Assembly (NCBI RefSeq): GCF_024166365.1
Contig: NC_064820.1
Coordinates: 136,420,001-136,484,000 of the forward strand
Length of the DNA stretch: 64,000 nucleotides
Source: Elephas maximus indicus
Taxonomy: Eukaryota > Chordata > Mammalia > Proboscidea > Elephantidae
Direction of reading: 5' to 3'
Made by a program: the position numbers and the translations under genes. The notes under the pieces were generated by a model. That model had not been told where the DNA came from, made no database searches, and saw only the letters and a program-made list of their open reading frames with translations. Positions 1 to 11,479 of the stretch are shown here, one piece after another (positions within the stretch are counted from its first letter, which is position 1; each line of letters begins with the position of its first letter).

Positions 1-129
1 AATACAACAAAAGTTTAGTAGTGGTTAAGTCTAGACTCTTGGGAAAATGAAATATTTTGTTTTATACTTTTCTGCATATTCTAAAGCTTCTCCAGTTATA
101 GCATGCATTATTTTCTAATGGAAATTTTC

Positions 130-960
130 AAACATATAAAATTAGAATAGTGTAAAGAACCTCCGTATACACATCCCCTAGCATTAGCAGTTATCAGTAC
201 ACGGTCAATATTGTTTCTTCTATTCCTCACTCACTACTTATCAAACCTCCTACCCATTCTATTATTATAAAGCACATTCAGACATTCTTTATTTTTTCCT
301 CGAAGTTATTCAGTGAGTATCTCTGAAAGATTAGAACTTTTCCCAACATAACCACAATACCATTATCTTGCCTAAAAAATTAACAAATTAGCAGATCCTT
401 AATATCATCAGATACCCAGTTAGTATTCAAATTTCACCAAGTATCTCATTTGTCCTTTCCTTTTCTAAAAATTGATTTGTTTGAATCAGGATCAAATAAC
501 ATCCATACATGGCATTTAGTTATTATGTGTTTTAAGTCTCTGTAAAAATATGTGTTTCCTTTTTCTTGCTATTTGTTTGTGGAAAAAGAACAGGGATCTT
601 GTCTTGTAGAATTCTCCACATTCTGAATTTTGCTGATTGTGTCCTGACAGTGTCATTTAACACTCTCCTGTTCCCTGTATTTCCCATAAACAGTCAGATC
701 TAGAGGCTTACTCAGATATAGGTTTGATTTTGGGGGACAAGAAGACTTCAGAGGTGGTGCTGTGTCCTTTACAATGGTGTCACATCAAGAAGCCCAAGAT
801 GCCTCTGCGAGACAAGTTTTTGGGATGTTAAGGTTGGTCAGTAGGTTCAGTGTTGTCAGTCTAATCCATCCACTATTATTTTAGAAACCATTAATGATCA
901 CTGCCTGGATCAAAATTCGTGATTTTTTTTTAAAGCTGAGGAAGAGTATTCCATAATGGC
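130..960. repeat. Old LINE-1-type 3' UTR-like repeat
   Basis: The stretch has the wording of a common mammalian L1M 3'-end repeat, with phrases such as CATAACCACAATACCATTAT, AATATCATCAGATACCCAGT, TTTGAATCAGGATCAAATAA and CTCTAGATCTGACTG in reverse. It is strongly diverged. The class call rests on memory and the orientation is uncertain. Confidence 0.5.
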
Positions 961-1440
961 ATATATGCTTTTTCATTTGAAATTAATTATGTGCTTCTTT
1001 CATTAATGTACTTCACTAAATTAAATAAAATTTAACAAGGAATCCGATAACTCACTCCCCCCCCCTTTTTAGTAATTTGAGATCATTTTGGAATCTCTTG
1101 AAAGACATTCAAGGTGCTGTGATCTTTCACAAGAAAAGCCAAAAAGTTGTTTTTTGTTATACGCGCGCACATTTATTTCCCCATTACTGTCAAGTGTAAT
1201 TTTAACCTGACACAAATGATCTGTTGATTTCAAATATCAAGGGAAAACTTTGGCATACAATATTTTCAAAGAGGTTAGTTACTGGAAGACAAAAAAACCT
1301 AAGGACGCTTGTCAAGATGGTTATATTATATGCTTTAAGCCCTTGCACCAATACATAGCATTCTTTTTTCTCAGTTTTTTCTATTATAAATCTGGTTTCT
1401 CAATTTCCTGTAAACTAAGTCTCAAGAACCCTAATTGACA
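961..1440. other. Unassigned AT-rich sequence
   Basis: No gene or confidently named repeat is seen. It contains a C-run near 1060 and a short CGCGCG motif near 1164. The small open frames are chance frames. Confidence 0.5.
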
Positions 1441-1700
1441 TTTAAGGCCTTTCTTTATCTGGCTCCAATTCCCCACTTCATCATTTTCAGTCCTATCATT
1501 TTTCATGCATGCGCTCCTCCAGTCCAGCTGGACAACTATTTCCCTTAGACTTCTAGTCTCCCCAGGAATAAAGCACTTGCTATCTGAGCACCCAGGGATT
1601 TTATCTCTATCTCATAAGGTTCTTGTTTCTTTTTATAGATTCATTTCTACACATCCATTTATTAGATTTGTAGGGGACAGCTATTGTTTCTCAGTTAACA
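1441..1700 (+). repeat. LINE-2-like fragment
   Basis: It contains AAGGCCTTTCTTTATCTGGC followed by CCCCACTTCATC, resembling the L2 phrase 'aaggccctacatgatctggcccc'. It is short, diverged and based on recall. Confidence 0.4.
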
Positions 1701-1997
1701 CTGAGTTTACTTACTTTTTAAAAGAAATTGTCCCCCTAATTTCCTTTTGGAGAAATATATCTCCCACGTAGAATACATTCTGGGGGAATTATTAATCATG
1801 GGGACTTCCACCAAGCACTAGGTAGTTTTAGGTCACAAGCTAGATCAATTTAATAGTGCCTTTTCCCTATAATTTTAACCATAAGCAAAGTGACTAAAGG
1901 ATTGGTAATGGTTAGAAATGACTTACTGGCAGCCAGATGAGTTTTGGAAGAATTGATAGCTAATGTTTACTAAGTAACTATTAAAGAGTGCTAACTA
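1701..1997. other. Unassigned sequence
   Basis: Nothing recognisable. The segment just precedes the first copy of the direct repeat that flanks the next RTE. Confidence 0.5.
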
Positions 1998-2244
1998 TGT
2001 GCTACGTATAGAATTCTGTTTGCAAATATGGCAGGGCTAGCTCTTAGTTTTTATTTTGTTGTTTTCTGTGTATTTCTCTCCCTCTCTTCTTTTTCACTTA
2101 TACTCAATAGATCATTTCCCTGTTTCCGATTCATATCCATTCCAGAACCAATATACCAAAAAGACCTCAGCCTTACAGTGCCAGATAAGTTCTTATGGGC
2201 ATACTTGGTAGTGCTGTTTTCTCTGTCATCAAAAGAACGAATGT
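1998..2244 (+). repeat. Direct-repeat copy 1 flanking the RTE at 2245-4381
   Basis: This about 245-bp block reads TAGAATTCTGTTTGCAAATA ... GGGCATACTTGGTAGTGCTG ... AAAAGAACGAATG. It recurs as two pieces, 4382-4480 and 7336-7490, which together form copy 2 split by a second RTE and two SINEs. By eye identity is about 80-85%. Copy 1 ends exactly where the RTE begins. Confidence 0.75.
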
Positions 2245-2634
2245 TTGCAGCTGTTTTCTTCTAGTTTTGAGTCCTGCTGCATCAGTAAATGAAGGTTCTG
2301 AAAGATTTGCTCCATCCATGTCATTACGGTCAACTCTACTTTGAGGCGGCAGCTCTTCCCCAGTCATATTTTGAGTGCCTTCCAACCTGAGAGGCTCATC
2401 TTCCAGCACTGTATCAGACAATGTTCTGCTGCTATTCATAAGGTTTTCACTGCCATGTTTTTTAGAAGTAGATTGCCAGGTCCTTCTTCCTAGACTGTCT
2501 CAGTTTTGAAGCTCTTTTGAAACTTGTCTCTCATGGGATACCTTGCTGTTATTTGAAATACCAGTGACATAGCTTTCAGCATCACAGCAACACACAAGCC
2601 ACCACATTACAACAAACTGACAGATGAGTGGTGG
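2245..2634 (-). mobile_element. RTE element, 5' segment in inverted orientation
   Basis: The plus strand here matches the plus strand of the minus-oriented RTE at 57360-57753 (for example ATCAGTAAATGAAGGTTCTG and GGCAGCTCTTCCCCAGTCAT). This RTE 5' region is therefore inverted. It abuts a plus-oriented RTE body starting at about 2635. Confidence 0.85.
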
Positions 2635-4381
2635 GATGTGAAATGTATGAAGTATGAACCTAGGAAAAACAGAAGTTGTGAAAAATGAAATGGAATGCAT
2701 AAAGATCAATATCCTGAGTATTAGTGAGGTGAAATGGGCTGGTATTGGCCAGAATCAGACAATGGCATGGTCTACTATGCCAGGAATGATAAAATGAAGA
2801 GGAAAGGCATCATATTCAACCTCTTTTTCAACATTTCAAGATCTGGCCTGAAATACAACACTGTCAGTGATACGATAATATCCATATACCTACAAGGAAG
2901 ACCAGTTAATATGACTAAGGCCAAAGATGAAGAAACTAAAGATTTTTACCAACTCCTGCAGTTTGAAATTGATCAAACATCCAATCGAGATGCATTGATA
3001 ATTACTGGTGATTGGAATGCAAAAGTTGGAAGCAAAAGTTGGAAACAAAAGTTGGAAACAAGGATCCAGAGTTGGAAAATAAGACACTGGTGGGAAAAAT
3101 GATGCTGGAAATAGAATTTTGCAAGACCAACCACTTCTTCATTACAAATACCTTTTTTCAACAACGTAAACAGCAACTAGACATGTGAATCTCGTAACTA
3201 AAGCGAACGGAATTAATAATGAAGTAAAAGAGCTGAATAGAAGATTTCAAAGGCTGACTTGAGAAGACAAAGTAAAGTATTATAATAAAATGTGCAAAGA
3301 CCTGAAGTTAGAAAACCAAATGGGAAGAACATGCTCCACATTTCTCAAGTGGAAAGAATTGAAGAAAAAATTCAAGCCTCATGTTGCAATATTGAAAGAT
3401 TCTATGGGCAAAATATTGAAACCCAGAAAGCATCAAAAGAAGATGGAAGGAATACACAGAGCCACTGTACCAAAAATACTTGTTTGATGTTCAACTGTTT
3501 CAGGAGGTAGCATATGATCAAGGACACATTACCCAATAACCAAGGTAGGTACAACTTACTTGTGCTTACTTACTAATCTGTAGCGCACAATTTCACCTGT
3601 TTTTCACCACATCAAAGATTGCCTGCACAATCTTTCTTGCTGAGAGTGAAGAGGACTTGAAGAACTTACTGATGAAGATCAAAGACTACAGCCTTCAGTA
3701 TGGATTACACCTCAACATAAAGAAAACAAAAATCCTCACAACTGAACCAGTTAGCAATATCATGATGAATGGAGAAAAGATCGAACTTGTCAAGGATTTC
3801 ATCTTACTTAGATCTACAATCAATGCCCATGTATGCAGCAGTCGAGAAATCAAACGAGGTATTGCATTGGGAAAATCTGCTGCAAAAGACCTCTTTAAAT
3901 TATTAAAAAGCAAAGATGTCGCTCTGAGGACTAAGGTGTGTCTGACCCAAGCCATGGTATTTTCAATTGCCTCATAAGCATGTGAAAGCTGGAAAATGAA
4001 CAAGGAAGACCAAAGAAGAATTGACGACTCTGAATTACGGTGCTGGTGAAGAATATTGAGTATACCAGAAGAACAAACCAATCTGTCTTAGAAGTACAGT
4101 CAAAATGCTCCTTAGAAGCGAGGATGGAGAAACTTGTCTCATGCATTTTGGTATTGTTATCAGGAGGGTCTAGTCTCTGAAGAAGGACATCTTGTTTGGT
4201 AAAGTAGACGGTCAGCAAAAAAGAGGAAGATCATCAACGAGATGGATTGACACAGTGGCTGCAACAATAGGTTCAAACCTAGCAATAACTGTGGGGATTG
4301 TACAGGACTGGGCAGCATTTTGTTCTGTTGTAGATAGGGTCGCTATGAGTCAGAACCAACTCAATGGTACCTGACAACAAC
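2635..4381 (+). mobile_element. RTE-clade LINE, plus-oriented body (RTE copy 1)
   Basis: The segment carries endonuclease remnants (KWAGIGQ-like near 2735, ITGDWNAKVG at 3001-3030), an internally deleted reverse transcriptase (RT) region (KDYSLQYGLHLNIKKTKIL at about 3664-3730) and the RTE 3' end GGTACCTGACAACAAC at 4366-4381. Stops and frameshifts break every domain, so it is dead. The family looks like the afrotherian RTE1/BovB-related lineage (name from memory). Confidence 0.88.
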
Positions 4382-4480
4382 CTATATACTATATATAGAA
4401 TTTTGTTTGCAAATGTGTCAGGGCTAGGTCTTAGTTTTTATTTTGTTGTTTTCTGTGTATTTCCCTCCCTCTCTTCATTT
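4382..4480 (+). repeat. Direct-repeat copy 2, left piece
   Basis: It matches 1998-2090 (TAGAATTTTGTTTGCAAATG, AGTTTTTATTTTGTTGTTTT, CCCTCCCTCTC). It starts immediately after the 3' tail of RTE copy 1 and stops where RTE copy 2 begins. Confidence 0.75.
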
Positions 4481-7000
4481 TGACTCAAAATGAGAAGATG
4501 CAGTTGCAAACATCCATTAATAATCAAAACGTGGGATGTATGAAGTATAAATCTAGGAAAACTGGAAGTAGTCAAAAATGAGATGGAACACATAAACATC
4601 AATATCCTAGGCATTAGTGAACTGAAATGGACTGGTATTGGCCATTTTGAATCAGAAAATTATATGGCCTACTATGCTGGGAACGACAAACTTAAGAGGA
4701 ATGGCATGGCGTTCATCATTAAAAACAGCATTTTGATATCTATCCTGAAGCACAACACTGTCAGTGATGGGATAATATCCATACACCTACAAGGAAGATC
4801 AACGGCAATGGGTTTACAAGGAAGACCAGTTAATATTACTATTATTCAAATTTACACACCAACCACTAAGGCCAAAGATGAAGATTTACCAACTTCTGCA
4901 GTCTGAAATTGATCAAACATGCAATCGGCATGCATTGATAATTACTGGTGACTGGATGTGAAACTTGAAAACAAAGATAGATCAGTAATTGGAAAATATG
5001 GCCAGGGTGACAGATACGACTGGAGATCCTTTGATAGAATTTTGCAACACATCATTCATGAGGAAAGCAAGAGGTTATTAAATAGACAGGAAGGAAAGAA
5101 AAGACCAAAACTGATGTTAGAAGAGACTCTGAAACTTGCTCTTGAAGGTCGAGTAGCAAAGCAAACAGAAGTGATGAAGTAAAAGAGCTGAAGAGAAGAT
5201 TTCAAAGGGCAGCTGGAGAAGACAAAGTGAAGTATTATAATGACATGTGTAAAGACCTGGAGTTAGAAAACCAAAAGGGAAGCACACACTCAGCCTTTTT
5301 CAAGCTGAAAGGACTGAAAGAAAAATTCAAGCCATGCATTGCAATATTGATGGATTCTACAGGGAAAATATTGAATGACCCAGGAAGCATCAAAAGAAAA
5401 TGGAAGGAATACACGGAGTCACTGTACCAAAAAGTTCTGACTGATGTTCAGTCATTTCAGGGGGTAGTATATGATCGAGAACTGATGATACTGAAGGAAG
5501 AAATACAAGCTGCACTGAAGGCATTGGCGAAAAACAAGTCTCCAGAAATTGATGGAATACCAACTGAGATGTTTCAATAAACGAATGCAGCACTGGAAGG
5601 GCTCACTCGCCTATCCCAAGATATTTGGAAGAAAGCTACCCGGCGAACTGACTGGAAGAGATCCATATTTGTGTTCATTCCAAAGAAAGGTGATCCAACC
5701 GAATGCGGAAATTATCAAACAATATCATTAATATCACACACAATTAAAATTTGCCTGAAGATCATTCAAAAGTCACTGCAGCAGTATATCAACAGGGAAC
5801 TACCAGAAATTCAAGCTGGAATCGAAGAGGATGTGGAACAAAGAATAACATTGCTAACATCAGACGAATCCTGGCTGAAAGCAGAGAATACCATAAAGAT
5901 GTTTTATTGACTATGCAAAACCATTTAACTGTGTTAAATGTATTTTTTTATCATAACAAATTATGGGTATCATTGTGAAGAACGGGAATTTCAGAACACT
6001 AATTGTTCTCCTGAGGAACCTGTACATAGATAAAGAGGCAGTTGCTTGAACAGAACAAGGAGATACTGTGTGGTTTAAAGTCAGGAAAGGTATGCCTCAG
6101 GGTTATATCCTTTCACTACACTTATTCAATCTGTATGCTGTTCAAAAAATCTGAGAAGTTGCACTATATGATGAAAAACAGGCATCAGGTTTGGAGGAAT
6201 ACGCAATAACCTGCGTTACGCAGATGATATAACCTTGCTTGCTGAAAGTGAAGACGACTTGAAGCACTTAGTGATGCAGATCAAAGACCACAGCCTTCTG
6301 TATGGATTGCATCTCAACATAAAGAAAACAAAAATCCTCACAACTTGACCAGTAAGCAACATCATGATAAACAAAGAAAAGATTGAAGTTGGCCAGGATT
6401 TAATTTTACTTGGATCCACTATCAACACCCATGAACACAGCATTCAAGAAATCAAATGATGCATTGCACTGGGCATATTTGCTGCACAAGACCTCTTTAA
6501 AGTGTTCAAAATGAAAGATACCACTTTAAGGACTAAGGTGCGGCTGACCCAAGCTATGGTGTTTTCAATGGTCTCATATGCATGCTAATGATGGGCAATG
6601 AATAAGGAAGACTGAGGAAGAATTGATGCCTTTGAATTATAATGTTGGTGAAGAATGTTGAATATATCATGGACTGCCAGAAGAATGAACAAATCTGTCT
6701 TGGAAGAAGTACACCCAGAATGCTCCTTAAAAGCGAATATGCGAGACTTCCTCTCACAGACTTTGGACATGTTATCAGGAGGGATCAGTCCCTGGTGAAG
6801 GATATCATACTTGGTAAAGAGTCAGCAAAAAAAGAGGAAGACCCTCAACAAGATGGATTGACACAGTGGCTACAACAGTGGGCCCAAACATAGCAATGAT
6901 TGTAAGGATTGTGCAGGACCAGGCAGTGTTTCTTTCTGTCGTACATAGGGTCACTATCAGTCAGAATCGACTTGATGGCACCTAACAATAACAACAATTT
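4481..7000 (+). mobile_element. RTE-clade LINE, 2.5 kb (RTE copy 2)
   Basis: In order: an apurinic-like endonuclease start (LGISELKWTGIGHFE near 4606, with the conserved glutamate), an IYTPTTKAKDE block, RT N-terminal helices (AKNKSPEIDGIPTEMFQ near 5528-5578), and the RT catalytic YADD at 6217-6228 followed by LLAESEDDLKHL. The C-terminal region and the 3' tail GATGGCACCTAACAATAAC end at about 6995. It is 5'-truncated by some 300 bp compared with the copy at 54787-57753. Several stops and frameshifts make it inactive. Confidence 0.9.
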
Positions 7001-7010
7001 CTTTCATGGA

Positions 7011-7172
7011 TTCCTGGTGGTGCAATGGTTAAAAGCTCAGCTGTTAACCAAAAAGTTCAGCAGTTGGAATATACCAGCTGCTCCTTGCAAACCCTATGGG
7101 GCAGTTCTACTCTGACCTATAGGGTCACTATGTGTTAGAATTGACTCATGGCAATGGATTTTTTTTTTTAGT
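7011..7172 (+). mobile_element. AfroSINE-type tRNA-derived SINE, short form
   Basis: The head is TTCCTGGTGGTGCAATGGTT, followed by a degraded box B and GGGCAGTTCTACTCTGACCT. The tail ATTGACTCATGGCAATGG plus T-run completes it. It sits directly behind the 3' end of RTE copy 2. Confidence 0.88.
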
Positions 7173-7184
7173 TTTCTTTCTTAA

Positions 7185-7335
7185 TGAGCCCTAGGTTGGC
7201 TGTTAACCAAAATGTTGGCAGTTTGAATCTACCAGCTGCTCCTTGGGAGCCCTATGGTACAGTTCTACTCTATCCTTTAGGGCTGCTAGGGGTTGAAATT
7301 AACTTGACCGGCAATGTGTTTTGTTTTGTTTTTTC
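7185..7335 (+). mobile_element. AfroSINE, short form, diverged
   Basis: Visible parts are GCTGTTAACCAAAATGTTGG, a box-B-like TTTGAATCTACC, GGTACAGTTCTACTCTATCC and a TTTTGTTTTGTTTT tail. It lies in tandem with the SINE before it. Confidence 0.85.
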
Positions 7336-7490
7336 TTCTTTCTCAGTTATACTTAATAGGTTATTTCCCTATTACCAGTCCATATCCATTTAAGAACAAA
7401 GATTCAACAAGACCTCTTCCCTATAGTGCCAGGTGAAGTTCATATAGGCATACTTTGTAGGGCTGTTTTTTCAATCCTCAAAAGAATGAA
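7336..7490 (+). repeat. Direct-repeat copy 2, right piece
   Basis: It matches 2090-2244: TTATACTTAATAGGTTATTTCCCT, CCATATCCATTTAAGAAC and GGCATACTTTGTAGGGCTGT through AAAAGAATGAATA. With 4382-4480 it rebuilds the second copy of the 245-bp repeat. Confidence 0.75.
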
Positions 7491-8319
7491 TAAAACTGAA
7501 ACTTGGACAAAAGAGAGTGAGGAAGAAGAGTGTCAAGTCAAACCAGAGAGGAAAAATGGATAGAATGAGGAAGGGTACACGCAGAGGTTTGGCAAACACA
7601 GTTAAAGTTTATCTGATATTTAAATATGAATAACTTGTCATTTGACAGTCCTAGATACTTGTGATCCCTCCTGAAGGGGTGAGAGAACTTGGAAAACCTT
7701 TGGGAGGTTGAGGGCATGAAAAATATCAGAGCCCCTTGACCAAATTTGAACTGAATAAAACCAATGGGAAATTCCTCTACAAATTGGGCAAGTGGTAGAA
7801 CTAAGGCTAATTTTATTTCTTCCTTTCCATTTTGTTATACCTATCACATTTCTTTTACTTATAACTGCATTGCTTTCAACTTTTAGTACAATGTTAAATG
7901 GAAATGCTAATAGTAGCCATCTTGCTATACATTGTACCTAACTTTCAGTATTTCTCCATTAAATACAATATTGGTTCATTGTCTAAGATACTTGTTTTCA
8001 TGTTGAGGAGACATCCTTCTATTCCTAGATTTTCAAATATTTTGCTTAGAAATGAATAGATTTTAATCATTTTTTCTTGTTTTTTTGGGGGGGGCAATGA
8101 AAAAATATATTTTTTATTAGTTTTACTACTGATGTATTTAATCAAATTCACTCCCTAAAATTTAACCAGTCATGGAATTGCTGGATGTATTTCTAAAATG
8201 TCTAGAATGTGGTTTGCTATAGTATTTGGCATTTTCACATCTACATTTATCAATGATTTGGCTTCCCCCACCCCTACAATCTTTGTTAGGTTTTGGTATC
8301 AGGATTATCACAGCTTCAG
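7491..8319. other. Unassigned sequence
   Basis: AT-rich, with a G-run at about 8087. Old LINE wording is possible near 7880-8080 ('ttttagtacaatgttaaatggaaatg' style, as in the RT region of L1), but I could not place it firmly. Confidence 0.4.
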
Positions 8320-8430
8320 AAAATATGGCAGTGTGATGTAGTTGTTAACAACACAGGCTACCCAAGCTCACATCCTGGCTTTGCCACTTACCAGCTGCGT
8401 GGCCTTTGACAAGTCACTTAACGCACAAAC
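8320..8430 (+). repeat. MIR SINE fragment
   Basis: CACATCCTGGCTTTGCCACT followed by TACCAGCTGCGTGGCCTTTGACAAGTCACTTAAC is the MIR core as generally known (wording 'ccggctctgccacttactagctgtgtgaccttgggcaag'). Confidence 0.8.
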
Positions 8431-8725
8431 TAGGGTGATAAAACAGAATGTAAATGCTTCAAGCCTTCATAAGGTAGAAATGACATAAAGGGAAGGAGAA
8501 GAAAGTTTTCTATTTCTTCCTTTTTTTTATAGATGGGGCAAAATAAAAAATTTAAAGCTGATAAATACACCCATCTCCATATCCTTACATTTATCAACAT
8601 AAAGATTAACCCTAGAAAGATAAGACCACCAACTAATATTCACTAATCAGGGGAAGGGAGCTGAGAAGAAGAAATACGTTAAATTTAATCATTATTTATA
8701 ATAGGCAGTAAACAGACACTGTCTA
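8431..8725. other. Unassigned sequence
   Basis: AT-rich, with no gene or recognised repeat. Confidence 0.5.
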
Positions 8726-8950
8726 GAGCAGGGGTCACAAATGTGGGCTATGGGTCAAACACACCTGTTTTTGTAGGTAAAATTAATTGAAACACATTCC
8801 TAGTTGTTTATACATTACCTACAGCTGCTTTTGTGTGACAATACCAGAGTTGAGCAGTGGCCACAGAGATTTTACTTTCTAGCCCACAAAGCCTAGAATA
8901 TTTACTATCTCGCCCTTTTAGAAAAAGTTTGCTGATGTTTGTTCTAAGGC
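8726..8950. mobile_element. hAT-type non-autonomous DNA transposon remnant (copy 1)
   Basis: Starts AGCAGGGGTCACAAATGTGG and ends AAAGTTTGCTGATGTTTGTTC. The middle has the mammal-wide wording 'cctagaatatttactatct.gcccttt.agaaaaagtttgc'. A second copy lies at 36183-36412. The subfamily name was not recalled with certainty. Confidence 0.65.
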
Positions 8951-9069
8951 AATAGAGTACTAAGTATAGTATATGAAATTAAAGTTGCAAAGATAGCCTC
9001 TATTAAAAAAATAAATATTTCATATTATAAAGGAACCACTCATATACATACAAATCACCTAAAAAGAAA

Positions 9070-9960
9070 TGATAATGTGGCTGACAGCTGACATCTCAAT
9101 AGAAACAAAAGAAGTCAGAAAACAGTGAAATATTTTCACAGTGATGGCAGGAAATGATTATTAACCAAGATTAATCACCCAGCTAGACTGTCATTTGAGA
9201 ATGAGACTAAAATAAAGACACCTTTCTAAAAATCAAAAACTAGGAGGATTAACCACTAACAGACCTTTACTACACAATCCTGAAAAATACATACTTAGGA
9301 AAATAGAAAGATGATACCAGAAAGGTTGGAGACAAAAGAAAAATCAAAGAGCAAAGAAACTAGTAAATATTGAGTAAATCTACACAAGCATTGCTGTACA
9401 AAGCATTAATGATAATGTCTAATTTTGAGTTAAAATTAAAAGCAGAATTAAATACTAAAATATTTGACACAATTACAGGGAAGGCAAAAAACGGTGATCA
9501 AAAAGTTCTGAGGCCTAAGTATGTTTAAAAACCAAACCCACTGCCATCAAGTTGATTCTGACTCATCGTGACCCTACAGGACAGAGCAGAACTGCTCAAT
9601 AGGGTTTCCTAGGCTGTAATCCCGATGGGAGCAGTTCCCCAAGTCTTTTTCTCCCACAGAGCAGCTAAGTGTGTTCGAATAGCCGACCTTTCAGTTAGCA
9701 GCCGAGCACTTAACCACTGCACCATCAGGGCACCTTTGTATGTTTGATAGGCCAGTAGAATTCCTGAGATTAACTTTATATTTTAAGAAAATACGCATAT
9801 TAAAATTTAAAGGGTAATTACCAAAACACATTCCAAAATAGCAGAGAAGGAAAACTGGGAAGATACTTGAAAGGCAATCAGAAAAAGGTAGGAAAAAAGA
9901 AAAACAAGAGGCTGGGAACTGTAATGTATCAAGATCTATGAGATATGAATAAAAGAGCAC
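9070..9960 (+). repeat. Old L1-derived fragment, interrupted by a SINE
   Basis: Phrases such as AGCTGACATCTCAATAGAAAC, AGACCTTTACTACACAATCC and GAAAGATGATACCAGAAAGG match the widespread L1M segment also seen at 23400-24050. The part right of the SINE (9738 onward) is less certain. Confidence 0.55.
9527..9737 (-). mobile_element. AfroSINE, long form
   Basis: It reads (minus) tRNA-like head, GGCTGTAATC...GATGGGAGCAG-type middle present only in long forms, and a tail ending at AAACCAAACCCACTGCCATC on the plus strand. The 8-bp target-site duplication (TSD) GTATGTTT flanks it at 9519-9526 and 9738-9745. Confidence 0.92.
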
Positions 9961-10204
9961 ACAAAGAAAAAAATGTATACCCTTACTTAGGGAAACCCTT
10001 AACCAACTAGTCTAGGTGAAAAATGTAAAACACAAATATGCAAAATAGAAAAAAAGTATGAAATAACCCACACTTGATTAAAAGATTCAAAAGATTATAT
10101 TGTTTAACTCTGCAAATAAAATACATGAATGAAATGTTCATTTTTTTGAGAAAAATATAAATTGAGTTCAGATGAAAATATATACAGATTAATTATTATA
10201 GAAA
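9961..10204. other. Unassigned A-rich sequence
   Basis: No gene. Probably old LINE debris, but not assignable by eye. Confidence 0.35.
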
Positions 10205-11000
10205 AGTAAAGAAATACACCAGGCACACATGGTTTTCACAGAGGTATTCCACTAAACCTTTACAGAACAAAAGAGGAAAATCATACGATCATGGTCATAA
10301 ATGCTTAAAAGGCATTTGATAAAATTTGTTATTCATTCTTTATTTAAAAAAAATACATCTCAATAAGAGGAATAAATCTTAACATCATATAATACGAACA
10401 AACAAAAAACAGCTGCCATCAAATTGATTCCAACTCATGGTGAGCCCGTGTCTTTCAGAGAATTGTGTTCCATAGGGTTCTCAACGGCTGTGACCTTTCA
10501 GAAGTAGATCGCTGAGTCTTTCTTCTGAGGAACCTCTGAGTGAAACTGAATCACCAACCTTTCTGTTAATAGTGGAGCTCTTAACCATTTGCACACTAAG
10601 GCACTGCAATAACATCATAAAACATACCAATTTAATCTATAAGTCATCTTCATGCTTAAATGGAGGCACCAGAAGCATTCCATTGATATCAGGAACATAC
10701 AAGAAAGTCCACTATCAGTGTTATTACATTATGTGGACTAGAAGTATTGGCTAATACCAATTTGGCAAATGAAATAGTTATAGAAATTATAAAACAAGCA
10801 GGTAAAATAATTATTATTCTCAGATGATATAATTCTGAACCTGGAGAAACCCAAGGGAAATAATGGAGTAACTATTAAAAATAGTGAGAGTTTTGTAAGA
10901 TGGCCAAGAAAATTATCAATATGTATGAATTTATAGCTTTCATATACATCAACACAACCAGTTAGAAGGTATAAAGATCAGACATCATTAACATGAACAA
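10205..11000 (+). repeat. Old L1 ORF2 (RT) fragment, split by a SINE
   Basis: GGCATTTGATAAAATTTGTTATTCATTC on the left and TTCTCAGATGATATAATTCTG (RT catalytic DD region) with TGGAGAAACCCAAGG on the right are standard L1 ORF2 wording. All frames are broken. Confidence 0.75.
10390..10609 (-). mobile_element. AfroSINE, long form, inside old L1
   Basis: The plus strand shows CAGCTGCCATCAAATTGATTC, a GGGTTCTCAACGGCTGTGACC middle and AGTGGAGCTCTTAACCATTT. A 10-bp TSD, TAACATCATA, lies at 10380-10389 and 10610-10619. Confidence 0.92.
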
Positions 11001-11479
11001 AATCAAATATTTTGTTTGAAAAAAATAAAAAGGCAAAATAAAAAATCCTTGCAAAATATCATCATAGGCAAAAGGCTGATTTCTCTAACATATGAACAGC
11101 CCCTACAAACTAAAACAAAAACAAGAGCCCCAAATAAATATGACCCCCCCAAAAAAGTCACAGAAATTAAAATACTATTGGTTATGCCTACTGCTCTCAC
11201 TTTAGTAAACCTCAAATGGACCCCTAATACTGCCTAGCAATCATACTGTTTTTATTTCAGTTACTGCATTATACCTTCCCTAGAGGTATAATTCATAACT
11301 TCTCTATAATCAAATGTCCCTTATCTTTCCTCCCATTCTTTGTCCCAGTGCTACTACCCAACTCCATCTCACATCTGGATTATTCTCGTAGCCTCCTAAC
11401 AATATGAATATAGTAATTTAACTATAGGAGCCATGGATAAACTGAAATTACATATGTCCATGACAATTTATTTTTAAAA
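11001..11479. other. Unassigned sequence
   Basis: The first 100 bp may continue the L1. The rest shows no gene or named repeat. The 70-codon frames here are unsupported. Confidence 0.4.

Noticed and set aside
3695-4081. 128-codon minus-strand frame
   Set aside because: Antisense of the RTE reverse transcriptase region.
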